From: Myxococcales bacterium
GTDB taxonomy: Bacteria; Myxococcota_A; Polyangia; Polyangiales; Polyangiaceae
Length of the DNA stretch: 64,000 nt
Direction of reading: 5' to 3'
NCBI GenBank assembly: GCA_016191785.1
Contig: JACPVJ010000082.1
Coordinates: 62,001 to 126,000 of the forward strand
The position numbers and the translations under genes are program-made. Positions 29,785 through 39,095 of this stretch are shown here, one piece after another. Numbering within the stretch: the first letter of the stretch is position 1; every line of letters starts with the position of its first letter. The notes below the pieces were generated by a model. It was not told the origin of the DNA, did not search any database, and saw nothing but the letters and a program-made list of their open reading frames with translations.

Positions 29785-30123
29785 ATGACCGGACGCGGCC
29801 ATTTTCGAGGGCTCGGGCGGCAACCGGCCCGGCTCGTGGGGTCGCTGGGCGGCGCCGACGGCCTGTGGCGTCGGCCAGCCCGGATCGTCGACCTCTCGCT
29901 CGGCGGCGCTCGCCTCGAGACCGACGCGGAAGTCCCCACCGGCGCCGCCGTGCGTCTCTCGGTCGAGAGCCCGAATCGCTGGGACCCCCTGGACGTGTCC
30001 GCGCGGGTGGTCTGGGCCCACGCCCGGGACGGCGTGAGCGAGATCGGGCTCGCCTTCGAGCCGTCGCCGGCCGTGATGCGCGGGCTCGTCGATCTGCTCA
30101 CCCTCGACGCCTACGAGACTTGA
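29785..30123 (+). CDS. Small PilZ-domain protein
   Basis: This 112-residue protein is almost entirely a PilZ-like domain: RRPARIVDLSLGGARLETD, VPTGAAVRLSVES, DVSARVVWAHAR, EIGLAFEPSP. The RR...DLSLGGA arrangement is close to the cyclic di-GMP-binding RxxxR/[DN]xSxxG pattern, so it could be a free-standing cyclic di-GMP receptor; this is inferred from motif similarity. It is divergent from the larger PilZ gene. The ATG at 29785 is used because the upstream 38 codons to 29671 look non-coding. Confidence 0.8.
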   Translation: MTGRGHFRGLGRQPARLVGSLGGADGLWRRPARIVDLSLGGARLETDAEVPTGAAVRLSVESPNRWDPLDVSARVVWAHARDGVSEIGLAFEPSPAVMRGLVDLLTLDAYET

Positions 30124-30126
30124 GCC

Positions 30127-31170
30127 TCATGGCACGGGCGCGTGGCCGCGGAGCACGCGGTCGTGGAACACCAGCATTTCGTAGACGCCGGGGCCCCGGT
30201 TGAAGACGTAGTCGTGGGGACCGGGAATGATTCGAAGCTCGTGGGACACACCGGCGCCGTCCAGCGCCTTGGAGATGGACTTGGTCGCGCGCAGAAAGAA
30301 GTCGCCGTCGCTGGTGAGTAGCCGGATTGACAGCTTCGGGTTCTTCTCGCGCGCGCGCTTCGCTCGCCGCGCCAGCTCGGGAGCATCCGCCGAGTCGAAC
30401 GCCGCCTGAAGTCCCGCGACCGAGCCGAACGACTCGGCCCGATCGAGCCCCACCAGGACCGCCGCGCGCCCACCCAGGCTGACCCCGTCGATGCCGGTCG
30501 ACGCCGGAGTGCCCAGCGCCGGCGTCTCGCGATAGACCCGAGGCAAGAGCTCGTCGACCAAGAACCGCGCGAGCGGCAGCGCCGCGCTGAACGGTCGATC
30601 GCCCGCCAGAATGTCCGGCGTGTACGGACAGACCACCACCATGTCGCCGAACGCGCGCGACCCGAGCGCCGCGTTCACGCTCGCCAGGCGCTCGGGGGCA
30701 GCCAGGTTCTCGAGGTCCCTGGAGGCGAGCGGCGGGGCGTGCAGCCGCTCGAGCGCGGTCACCAGGCCGTAGTCGTCGACCCAGCCGCGGGCGCCGTGCG
30801 CGGGACCCTTGTGGGCCTCACCCCGGCCGTGCATGGCGATCAGCACCGGAAAACGCTGTCCCGCGCGGCGCGGCGGCAGGCGCACCACCACCTGCATCGG
30901 ACCGACGCCGGTCCGATCGTAGACCCAGGTCAGCTCGCTGGCGGCGGTGATTGGGCCGGAAGGCCCGCTCGGCCCGGCGTCGGCGCCCGAGCTCGCGCTG
31001 GCGCCGGCACTGGCGCGGGGCGCCGGTTTCGCAGCACGGGCCGACTCCGGCGCAGAAGGCTTCGCGGGCGGGGTCGATGCCGGCGGGTTCGCGTGAGCGC
31101 CGCGCCCCTCACACCCTTCACACCCCAGAGCGATCAGCGCCGCGAGGACCAGCGCCGAGCGCGCGGTCAC
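30127..31170 (-). CDS. Lipoprotein alpha/beta-hydrolase (esterase-like)
   Basis: The 347-residue protein has a lipoprotein leader (LIALGC) and a Pro/Ala-rich linker, then an alpha/beta-hydrolase domain from about residue 80. The nucleophile elbow is GVSLGG, with candidate Asp in LTSDGDFF and His in IPGPHDYVFNRG; VLIAMHGRGE is the oxyanion-type HG block. The GPHDY ending is like esterase D/feruloyl-esterase-type enzymes. The substrate is unknown. The GTG start overlaps the stop of the upstream glyoxalase gene by 4 nt, so the two form an operon. Confidence 0.83.
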   Translation of the reverse strand: MTARSALVLAALIALGCEGCEGRGAHANPPASTPPAKPSAPESARAAKPAPRASAGASASSGADAGPSGPSGPITAASELTWVYDRTGVGPMQVVVRLPPRRAGQRFPVLIAMHGRGEAHKGPAHGARGWVDDYGLVTALERLHAPPLASRDLENLAAPERLASVNAALGSRAFGDMVVVCPYTPDILAGDRPFSAALPLARFLVDELLPRVYRETPALGTPASTGIDGVSLGGRAAVLVGLDRAESFGSVAGLQAAFDSADAPELARRAKRAREKNPKLSIRLLTSDGDFFLRATKSISKALDGAGVSHELRIIPGPHDYVFNRGPGVYEMLVFHDRVLRGHAPVP

Positions 31171-31928
31171 TGGAAATCGTCCTTCAGCGCCCGCAGGCGT
31201 GCCAGCACGTCGACCGGGGTCGCGGCGCCGGCGACCTTCTGCCGAATCGCCGTGCTCTCGCAGCGCAAGAAAGGATTGGTGGCCTTCTCTTCGCCGACGG
31301 TGCTCGGCACGCTCGGCTCGCCGCGCGCCCGCAGCGCTGCGACGCGATCGGCCTTGGCGCGCACAGCTTGATTGTCCGGCTCCACCGAGAGCGCGAAGCG
31401 CAGGTTGGCCTGTGTGTACTCGTGACCCGAGTACACGCGCGTCGCTTCCGGCAACGCGCCCAGCTTGTCGTTCAGCGATTCGTACATCTGCGCCGGCGTG
31501 CCCTCGAACAACCGTCCACAGCCCGCCACGAAGAGCGTGTCGCCGGTGAACACCGCGTCACCCGTGACGTACGCCAGCGCCCCCGAGGTGTGGCCGGGCA
31601 CGTGCAAGGCCGAGAACGACAGACCCGCGACCTCGAAGCGGTCGTCGTGAGCGAGCTTCTGGTTGAGCATCGGGATGCGCCCCGCGTCCGACGCATGCCC
31701 GTACACCGGCAAGCCACCGAACCGCTGGCACAGCTCCTCGTTGGCGCCGACGTGATCCCAGTGGTGGTGGGTGTCGAGGATCGCGACCAGCTCGAGGCCG
31801 TGCGTCTCGAGCGCCGCCAGCACCGGCCCTGCGTCGGCCGGATCGACGACCACGGCCTCACGCCGCCCCTCCTGATGGATCAGGTAGGTGTAGTTGTCGG
31901 CCAGGCAGGGGACGATGACGACTCGCAT
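31167..31928 (-). CDS. gloB: Hydroxyacylglutathione hydrolase (glyoxalase II)
   Basis: The 253-residue metallo-beta-lactamase-fold enzyme hydrolyses S-lactoylglutathione to lactate and glutathione, the second step of methylglyoxal detoxification. The binuclear metal motif THHHWDH is near residue 55, followed by VPGHTSG, FTGDTLFVAGCGRLFEGT and YSGHEYTQANLRFAL, all standard for GloB; length is also standard. The ATG at 31928 (MRVVIVPCLADNYTY) is the family start; the open frame continues upstream through the tRNA and is not coding there. It overlaps the esterase gene by 4 nt. Confidence 0.95.
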   Translation of the reverse strand: MRVVIVPCLADNYTYLIHQEGRREAVVVDPADAGPVLAALETHGLELVAILDTHHHWDHVGANEELCQRFGGLPVYGHASDAGRIPMLNQKLAHDDRFEVAGLSFSALHVPGHTSGALAYVTGDAVFTGDTLFVAGCGRLFEGTPAQMYESLNDKLGALPEATRVYSGHEYTQANLRFALSVEPDNQAVRAKADRVAALRARGEPSVPSTVGEEKATNPFLRCESTAIRQKVAGAATPVDVLARLRALKDDFQ

Positions 31929-31990
31929 TCCCCGCGATCTTAGCCCGACTTTCCCAGCCCGCGCCCTTGTGCTAATCAGAGCGCCCTTTT

Positions 31991-32064
31991 GCGCCCGTAG
32001 CTCAGCTGGATAGAGCGACGGCCTCCGGAGCCGTAGGTCAGAGGTTCGAATCCTCTCGGGCGCG
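31991..32064 (+). tRNA. tRNA-Arg (anticodon CCG)
   Basis: The 74-nt sequence folds as a complete cloverleaf: acceptor GCGCCCG/CGGGCGC (31991-31997, 32057-32063), D-arm GCTCAGCTGGATAGAGC, anticodon stem ACGGC/GCCGT with loop CTCCGGA, and T-arm GAGG-TTCGAAT-CCTC. The anticodon CCG (32025-32027) reads arginine CGG codons. CCA is not encoded. It is divergent from gloB. Confidence 0.97.
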
Positions 32065-32184
32065 CGAAGACAACCGGTGGAGACCAGCTCGCGGGCGGTG
32101 ATCACGAACGCGATCTCGGTGCCGGCGTGCGTGGCGTGCGTGCTTGGCTTCGGCGCCCGGCAGGCCACGTGCTACAGTACCGCC

Positions 32185-32409
32185 ATGGCTGCCGTTCGTA
32201 TCCACACGACGGTTCGATCTACGACGCTGGAGCTGCCGGAGCTCGCTCGGTTCATCGGCCGGAGGGTCGAAGTGGTGGTCAGCGAGGAGAACGAGGCGAC
32301 GTGGCCCGACGGCTGGTTTGAGGGGACCGCCGGCGCGATTCCTGACTTCGTCAGACCAGCCCAGCCAGCCGCCGAGGAGAGGCCCGGCTTCGCGGCACCG
32401 CAGCGTTGA
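32185..32409 (+). CDS. Antitoxin-like small protein without a partner toxin
   Basis: The 74-residue product reads MAAVRIHTTVRSTTLELPEL then ARFIGRRVEVVVSEE, a pattern familiar from short antitoxin-like proteins that precede PIN-domain toxins, and ends in a Trp/Pro-rich tail (WPDGWFEGTAGAIPDFVRP). No PIN or RelE-type gene follows, so it is either an orphan or the remnant of a lost pair. It lies 120 bp after the tRNA gene. An in-frame extension to 32077 begins at the tRNA end and is not convincing. Confidence 0.55.
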   Translation: MAAVRIHTTVRSTTLELPELARFIGRRVEVVVSEENEATWPDGWFEGTAGAIPDFVRPAQPAAEERPGFAAPQR

Positions 32410-32440
32410 AGTGGCCATTCGCCGCCTGGACCGGCCGCGG

Positions 32441-32854
32441 TCAGAGCTTGCAGCACCACCACGTGGCACCGCCGATTGGGTTGTTCTTGCTCGCGGCGCA
32501 GTTTGCGCGTTCGTAGCAGCTCGCGGGGCAGAAGCAGCAGTACGGGTGGACCGGGGAACAGCTGAGCTCGCTGGAGGGTGACGTCGGCCCGCACCACTTG
32601 CCGGATTGTTAGGCGCACTTGCACTGCTCACATCCAGCGTTGGGCGCGGCGTCCGGCTCCCCGCCGCCGCCCCCTCCGACCGCGCCGCCGACCCCGACCG
32701 CGTTCCCGCTCCCACGACCGCCAGAGAGTCCACCGTCCCCCACCAAGCTGCTACTCTGCCCAAAGAGCTGCGACGATTTGAACGCAGCCTTGGGTCGCGG
32801 GGGAAGGCGACGTTCGGCTGTCCTTGATGCCGGCGCCGGGTCGGCTCGCTCCAA
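32441..32854 (-). pseudogene. Remnant of a Cys-rich secreted-protein gene with an in-frame stop
   Basis: One minus-strand frame encodes a Gly-rich segment (GGLSGGRGSGNAVGVGG) and Cys-rich ends typical of this window's lipoproteins (AGCEQCKCA). It then hits TAA at 32609-32611 and continues in frame with SGKWCGPTSP, SCSPVHPYCCFCPASCYERANC and GGATWWCCKL before TGA at 32441. The second half is too Cys-rich to be chance. No signal peptide exists upstream; the only start is TTG at 32854 beside a palindrome. The gene seems to have lost its 5' end and gained a nonsense mutation. A sequencing error at the TAA is possible. No other gene was seen between 32410 and 32904. Confidence 0.55.
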
Positions 32855-32894
32855 GAGACAAAAACATGGATAATTGTCTCTCGTTGAGAGACAA
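32854..32894. promoter_or_regulatory. Palindrome and extra half-site in front of the ATPase gene
   Basis: TTGTCTCTC (32874-32882) and GAGAGACAA (32886-32894) form a perfect 9-bp inverted repeat with a 3-nt centre, ending 10 nt before the ATPase ATG. A third copy, AGAGACAA, lies at 32854-32861. The surrounding bases are AT-richer than the genome. This could be an operator, or the end of a mobile unit. Confidence 0.6.
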
Positions 32895-32904
32895 CTAGCA
32901 GGCC

Positions 32905-34209
32905 ATGAGCGACCTGTTCGAGCAGATCATCAGTGATTTCCACGAGCGAGCGCTGCCGCGGCTCACGCCGCGCGAGGCGGTTCTGCCGCGGCTTCCGGGC
33001 AAGATCGACACGCTCATCGGCATGCGCCGGACCGGCAAGAGCTGGCGCCTGTACCAGGCGATGAATGAGCTGGTGACCGCCGGCACGGCGAAACAGCGCC
33101 TGCTCTACGTCAACTTCGACGACGAGCGAATCCATCCGCTGACGCCGACCGACCTGACGCGGATCCCGGAGACCTTCTTTCGCCTCTACCCGGAGAACAA
33201 GAGTCGACGCTGCCACTTCTTCTTCGACGAAATCCAGAACGTACCCGGCTGGGAGCGCTTCGTCCGCCGGCTGCTCGATACCGAAGACGCCGACATCACC
33301 CTCACTGGCTCGTCGGCGCGCCTCCTCAGCCGAGAGATCGCCACCGCCCTGCGCGGCAGATCGCTCGCCACCGAGATCTTCCCGTTCAGTTTCCGGGAAG
33401 CGCTGCGCCACCAGAGCGAGGCTGACGGCCTCGATGGACCCGTCGGCAGTCGGCGCCGAGCCCTGCTCTCGAACCGTCTGCGCGGATATCTAGAGACGGG
33501 CGGGTTCCCGGAGGTGCAGGGGATCGACGCGCCCTACCGCATCCGCATCCTTCAAGAGTACGTCGATGTCGTCGTGCTGCGCGACGTCGTCGAGCGCCAC
33601 GGCGTGGTCAATCTGGCGCCCCTCCGCTACCTGATCCGGCATCTGCTCGGCGCGCCGGCCTGCGCGTTCAGCGTCAACCGGTTCCACAACGATTTGAAGT
33701 CCCAGGGCATTGCCTGCGGCAAGAACAGCCTGCACGAGTATCTGGCCCACCTGGAAGACGCCTATCTGGTGCAGAGCATCAGTCTCGACTCTCGCTCGGT
33801 GCGCCAGCGGCAGGTCAATCCGCGCAAGGTCTATCCCATCGACAACGGCTTGGCCCAGGCCTTCCGCCACGGGCCGGAGACGGAGCGGGGGCGCCTGCTC
33901 GAGACCTTGGTGTTCTTGGATCTGCGCCGGCGCGGCATGACCGTCGCGTACTTCCGCTCGGAGCAGGGTCACGAGGTCGACTTCCTGGCCCGGTCACCGG
34001 ACGGCAAGCCGCACGCGATCCAGGTGGCCGAGAGCCTCGCTGACGCGAAGACGCGCGAGCGGGAGCTCCGGGGGCTCGCGGCGGCCATGGCCGAGAGGAA
34101 GCTGACGAGGGGAACGATTGTCACCCTCGACGACGAAGACACGATCCAGGTGCCGCGCGGCACCATCGCTGTCGTTCCCGCCTGGCGCTGGCTGCTCCGG
34201 CGACAGTAG
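32905..34209 (+). CDS. AAA-type ATPase with DUF4143 domain
   Basis: This 434-residue protein belongs to the COG1373-like ATPases. The Walker A is GMRRTGKS (39-46), Walker B is FFFDEIQN (D108/E109), and ITLTGSSARLLS is the sensor region. The C-terminal DUF4143 part has LETGGFPEVQ, NSLHEYLAHLEDAYLV, KVYPIDNGLA and a final domain with ETLVFLDLRRRG and GHEVDFLA, resembling a nuclease-like fold. Family members are widespread, mobile and of unknown function. The gene stands alone behind a palindrome between a degraded gene and the peptidase. Confidence 0.9.
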   Translation: MSDLFEQIISDFHERALPRLTPREAVLPRLPGKIDTLIGMRRTGKSWRLYQAMNELVTAGTAKQRLLYVNFDDERIHPLTPTDLTRIPETFFRLYPENKSRRCHFFFDEIQNVPGWERFVRRLLDTEDADITLTGSSARLLSREIATALRGRSLATEIFPFSFREALRHQSEADGLDGPVGSRRRALLSNRLRGYLETGGFPEVQGIDAPYRIRILQEYVDVVVLRDVVERHGVVNLAPLRYLIRHLLGAPACAFSVNRFHNDLKSQGIACGKNSLHEYLAHLEDAYLVQSISLDSRSVRQRQVNPRKVYPIDNGLAQAFRHGPETERGRLLETLVFLDLRRRGMTVAYFRSEQGHEVDFLARSPDGKPHAIQVAESLADAKTRERELRGLAAAMAERKLTRGTIVTLDDEDTIQVPRGTIAVVPAWRWLLRRQ

Positions 34210-34221
34210 GGCGCCGGGGCG

Positions 34222-35787
<1,566 letters not shown>

Positions 35788-35868
35788 CGGGCCTCCGGGG
35801 GGCACCGTCGTACCAGAGCCCGACGCGCGGCGCTCGCCCGAACGTCACGGCGTGGCTAGGCTCGGCCC

Positions 35869-36285
35869 ATGCCGCCGGTACACGTCGAGCTCCCGGTCCT
35901 GTGGGGTGACATGGACGCCCTCGGGCACGTCAACAACACGGTCTACGCCCGCTGGTTCGAGCAGGCCCGCATCGAGTACTTCGCAGCGTCGGGGCTCCGG
36001 GGCGAAGAGGGCGCCGGCCCGATCTTGGCCCGTCAGGCCATCGACTTCGTCGCGCCCGTGTTCTACCCCGACCGCGTCCGCGTCTCGGTGCGAGCCACCC
36101 GCGTCGGCACCACGTCGCTGACCCTCAGCTACGAGGCCACGAGCCAGCAGCGGTCGGGCGCCGTGGTCGCCCGCGGCGAGAGCGTGGTGGTCTTGTACGA
36201 CTACGCCGCCGGTAAGAAGGTTCCGATCGGCGACGAGCTGCGTCGGCGGCTCGAGAGCGGAAACGCCGATCCTGCGCCCAGGTGA
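35869..36285 (+). CDS. Acyl-CoA thioesterase, 4HBT hotdog family
   Basis: The 138-residue protein has the YbgC/FcbC-type hotdog signature WGDMDALGHVNNTVYARWFE near the start, including the catalytic-position Asp and the HVNN motif. It continues with FVAPVFYPDRVRVSVRATRVG and ESVVVLYDY strands, as in single-domain thioesterases that hydrolyse acyl-CoA in the cytoplasm. Its length is typical. It is divergent from the peptidase gene and 95 bp upstream of the SulP gene. Confidence 0.9.
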   Translation: MPPVHVELPVLWGDMDALGHVNNTVYARWFEQARIEYFAASGLRGEEGAGPILARQAIDFVAPVFYPDRVRVSVRATRVGTTSLTLSYEATSQQRSGAVVARGESVVVLYDYAAGKKVPIGDELRRRLESGNADPAPR

Positions 36286-36380
36286 ACGAGGGCGCGCCCG
36301 TCCGCGGGCTTTGCCATGCGCGGCCAGAGGGCGTATGAAGGTTGGGCTTGGAGAGAAGCGCTCGCCGCTTCTTGACCAGA

Positions 36381-38201
36381 ATGCCACTACGCCGCGTCGC
36401 GCAGGTCGCGTCTTCCCTTCCCATCACCACGCCGCTCCGCCTGGGCTCGGCGCTCCGCGAACGACTGCGCCGGGGTTACACCAAGACCGATCTCCGCTCC
36501 GACGTGCTCGCGGGACTGGTGGTCGGGGTGGTGGCGCTGCCGCTCAGCATGGCGCTGGCCGTGGCCAGCGGCGCGCCGCCGCAGCACGGGCTCTACACCG
36601 CGATCATCGCCGGCGCGATCATCGCGCTGCTCGGCGGCTCGCCGGTCCAGGTCTCTGGTCCGACCGCCGCGTTCGTGGTGCTACTCACCCCGATCTCCGG
36701 ACGCTACGGGCTCGGGGGCTTGATGCTCGCCACCACCCTCGCCGGCGCGCTCTTGGTGGTCATGGGCATCGCGCGCTTCGGGCGCCTGATGCAGTTCGTG
36801 CCCTACCCTGTGGTCAGCGGCTTCACCGCCGGCATCGCCGTGGTGATCGCGCTCTTGCAGCTCAAAGACTTCCTGGGGCTGTCGGTGGCGAAGATGCCCG
36901 AGCACACGCCCGAGCGCGTGCTCGCGCTCGCCAAGGCCATGCCCACGCTTCGCTGGCAAGAGCTGCTGATCGGCACGCTCACCCTGGCGGTGCTGATCGT
37001 GTGGCCGAAGGTGACGCAGAAGGTCCCGGCCCCGCTCGTGGCGCTGGCCCTCGGCGGCGGCGTCGCCTACGGCCTCGGGCGTGTCCTGCCAGCGTTCCAC
37101 GTCGACACGATCGCCAGCCGCTTCACCTACGTGAGCGACGGCGTGACCCACGGGGGCATCCCTCGTTCGTTGCCGTTGCCGATGGTGCCCTGGGAGATCC
37201 CCGGTCCCGACGGCAAGGGGCTCGGGCTCTCGTTCGCGCTGATCCGCGAGCTGTCTGGTCCGGCGTTCGCCATCGCCATGCTCGGCGCCATCGAATCGCT
37301 GCTCTCGGCGGTGGTCGCCGATGGCATGGCCGGCACGCACCACGACCCCGACGTCGAGCTGATCGCGCAGGGCGTGGGCAACCTGATCGTGCCGTTCTTC
37401 GGCGGGTTTGCCGCCACCGGCGCCATCGCGCGGACCGCCACCAACATCCGATATGGCGGGCGATCGCCGGTGGCTGCCCTCACCCATTCGCTGTTCGTGC
37501 TCGCGGCGGTGCTGGCGCTGGCACCGCTCTTGGGTCACCTGCCCATGGCGTCGCTGGCGGCGTTGCTCTTGGTCATCGCCTGGAACATGAGCGAGGCCAG
37601 GCACGTGATCCACATGGCACGCATCGCGCCCCGCAGCGATCTGGCGGTGCTCAGCTCGTGCTTCGTGCTCACCGTGGTGTTCGACATGGTGGTCTCGGTG
37701 ACCGTGGGGGTGATGCTCGCGGCGGTGCTCTTCATGCGCCGCATGGCCGAGGTCTCGAACGCGAAGCTGGTCGGGGCCGGCGGTCAGTACGCCGGTGTCG
37801 AGGTGCCGCGCGGCGTCACGCTCTACCGCATCGATGGCCCGCTCTTCTTCGGGGCTGCACAGAAGGCGATGCACACCTTCGCGGAGATCGGCCGCGAAGC
37901 GAAGGTCGTGATCTTCGACGTGTCCCACGTGCCGGCGATGGACGCGACCGGGATCGTGAACCTCGAGAGCGCTCTCTTGCGGCTGAAGGCGCGCAATGCG
38001 CTGGCGCTCTTGGTCGGCGCCCAGGCCCAGCCCCGCGCGCTGTTCGAGCGGGCCGACCTCGAGCAGGTCACCGGCGTGGTCCTCTGCGACGAGCTGTCCG
38101 AAGCCTTCGAGCGCGCCGAGGACTTCATGGAAACCCGGCCGCTCTCTCAGGCCGCTCCGCCGGTGACCGTCAGGCCTGACTCGGGGGCCGTTTCCGGCTA
38201 A
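36381..38201 (+). CDS. SulP-family anion transporter with STAS domain
   Basis: The 606-residue protein has the SulP core with a first signature LAGLVVGVVALPLSMALAVA and VSGPTAAFVVLL, about 10-12 membrane helices, then a STAS domain from about residue 480 (FDVSHVPAMDATGIVNLESA). Family members move sulfate, bicarbonate or other anions. ATG 36381 is preferred over a TTG at 36342 because the first helix region follows directly; the TTG adds 13 basic residues. Its stop lies 9 bp before a Cys-rich lipoprotein gene on the same strand. Confidence 0.93.
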   Translation: MPLRRVAQVASSLPITTPLRLGSALRERLRRGYTKTDLRSDVLAGLVVGVVALPLSMALAVASGAPPQHGLYTAIIAGAIIALLGGSPVQVSGPTAAFVVLLTPISGRYGLGGLMLATTLAGALLVVMGIARFGRLMQFVPYPVVSGFTAGIAVVIALLQLKDFLGLSVAKMPEHTPERVLALAKAMPTLRWQELLIGTLTLAVLIVWPKVTQKVPAPLVALALGGGVAYGLGRVLPAFHVDTIASRFTYVSDGVTHGGIPRSLPLPMVPWEIPGPDGKGLGLSFALIRELSGPAFAIAMLGAIESLLSAVVADGMAGTHHDPDVELIAQGVGNLIVPFFGGFAATGAIARTATNIRYGGRSPVAALTHSLFVLAAVLALAPLLGHLPMASLAALLLVIAWNMSEARHVIHMARIAPRSDLAVLSSCFVLTVVFDMVVSVTVGVMLAAVLFMRRMAEVSNAKLVGAGGQYAGVEVPRGVTLYRIDGPLFFGAAQKAMHTFAEIGREAKVVIFDVSHVPAMDATGIVNLESALLRLKARNALALLVGAQAQPRALFERADLEQVTGVVLCDELSEAFERAEDFMETRPLSQAAPPVTVRPDSGAVSG

Positions 38202-38210
38202 ACTCTGGCT

Positions 38211-39080
38211 GTGCTTCCCCTCGTCCGCAGGGCGCTCTGGTTCTCGGGCCTCGCACTGGGGCTCCTCGCCTGCGCCAACGGCTCCGACGCCGAAGACCCC
38301 GCGGACGACACGCCGGACGGCTCGGCGGGCTCCGGGGGGTTCGCGGGGATCACCGGCAGCGGCGGCGGCTGGGTGAACGGGGGAAGCGCGGGCGCGGGCG
38401 GGACGAGCGGCGCGAGCGGTGCCAGCGGTGCCAGCGGCGCCAGCGGCGCGAGCGGTGCCAGCGGCGGCGGCGCGGGCGGCAGCTCGAGCGGCGGCACGAC
38501 CAGCGGCGGGGGCGGCTCGGGCGGCGGCGGAGGCTCGTGCACGCCGGGCGCGGTTCAGAACCTCGGCAGCTGCGAAAAGTGCGGCACCGCAGAGCGCAAG
38601 TGCAACGCCAGCGGCCAGTGGGACGCACCGACCTGCAGCAACCAGAAAGAGTGCAACCCCGGCGACCCCGCGACCCAGCCCTGCGGCAGCTGCGGCACTC
38701 AGTCACGCACCTGCCAGAGCAACTGCACCTGGCCGGCGTGGGGCATCTGCTCGGGCGGGGGTGAGTGCGTCCCCGGCACCAAGAAGAGCTGCACCAACTG
38801 CGGCACCCAGACCTGTTCGAACAGCTGCACCTGGGGCACCTGCAGCGGTCAGGGCGTGTGCTCACCCGGGCAGACCAAGCAGGGCAGCTGCGACAACTGC
38901 TCGCACCTGGTGTGCAACTCGAGCTGCCAGTGGCCCACCAAATGCGCGCTGAAGAGCGGCAACCAGTGCGACTGGGAAGCCGGGACGAACTGGCAGTGCT
39001 GTGGCTCGGGCAAGTGGCAGTTTTGTGGCTCGAGCTGCCAATGGTATCCGTGCCAGACCTGCTCGGGCTGTGGCTGCTGA
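38211..39080 (+). CDS. Gly/Ser- and Cys-rich lipoprotein
   Basis: The 289-residue secreted protein has a lipobox (GLLAC) and a long Gly/Ser/Ala linker with a run of seven GAS triplets (about residues 63-85). The remainder is a Cys-rich domain with spacings such as CEKCGTAERKC, CGSCGTQSRTC, CTNCGTQTC and CDNCSHLVC, ending GTNWQCCGSG and CQTCSGCGC. The CxxC pairs recur with regular CxxCGT blocks, suggesting small disulfide-bonded or metal-binding repeats on the outer surface. Its function is unknown. It starts with GTG 10 bp after the SulP stop and is followed by a shorter relative. Confidence 0.8.
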   Translation: MLPLVRRALWFSGLALGLLACANGSDAEDPADDTPDGSAGSGGFAGITGSGGGWVNGGSAGAGGTSGASGASGASGASGASGASGGGAGGSSSGGTTSGGGGSGGGGGSCTPGAVQNLGSCEKCGTAERKCNASGQWDAPTCSNQKECNPGDPATQPCGSCGTQSRTCQSNCTWPAWGICSGGGECVPGTKKSCTNCGTQTCSNSCTWGTCSGQGVCSPGQTKQGSCDNCSHLVCNSSCQWPTKCALKSGNQCDWEAGTNWQCCGSGKWQFCGSSCQWYPCQTCSGCGC

Positions 39081-39095
39081 TGCAGAAGTGATCGG

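Noticed and set aside
32609-32611. Programmed readthrough or selenocysteine at the in-frame stop
   Set aside because: The codon is TAA, not TGA, and there is no sign of a recoding element; a broken gene or two ORFs is simpler.
36342-36380. TTG start for the SulP transporter
   Set aside because: It would add 13 basic residues; the ATG at 36381 gives a normal N-terminus. Not excluded, but less likely.
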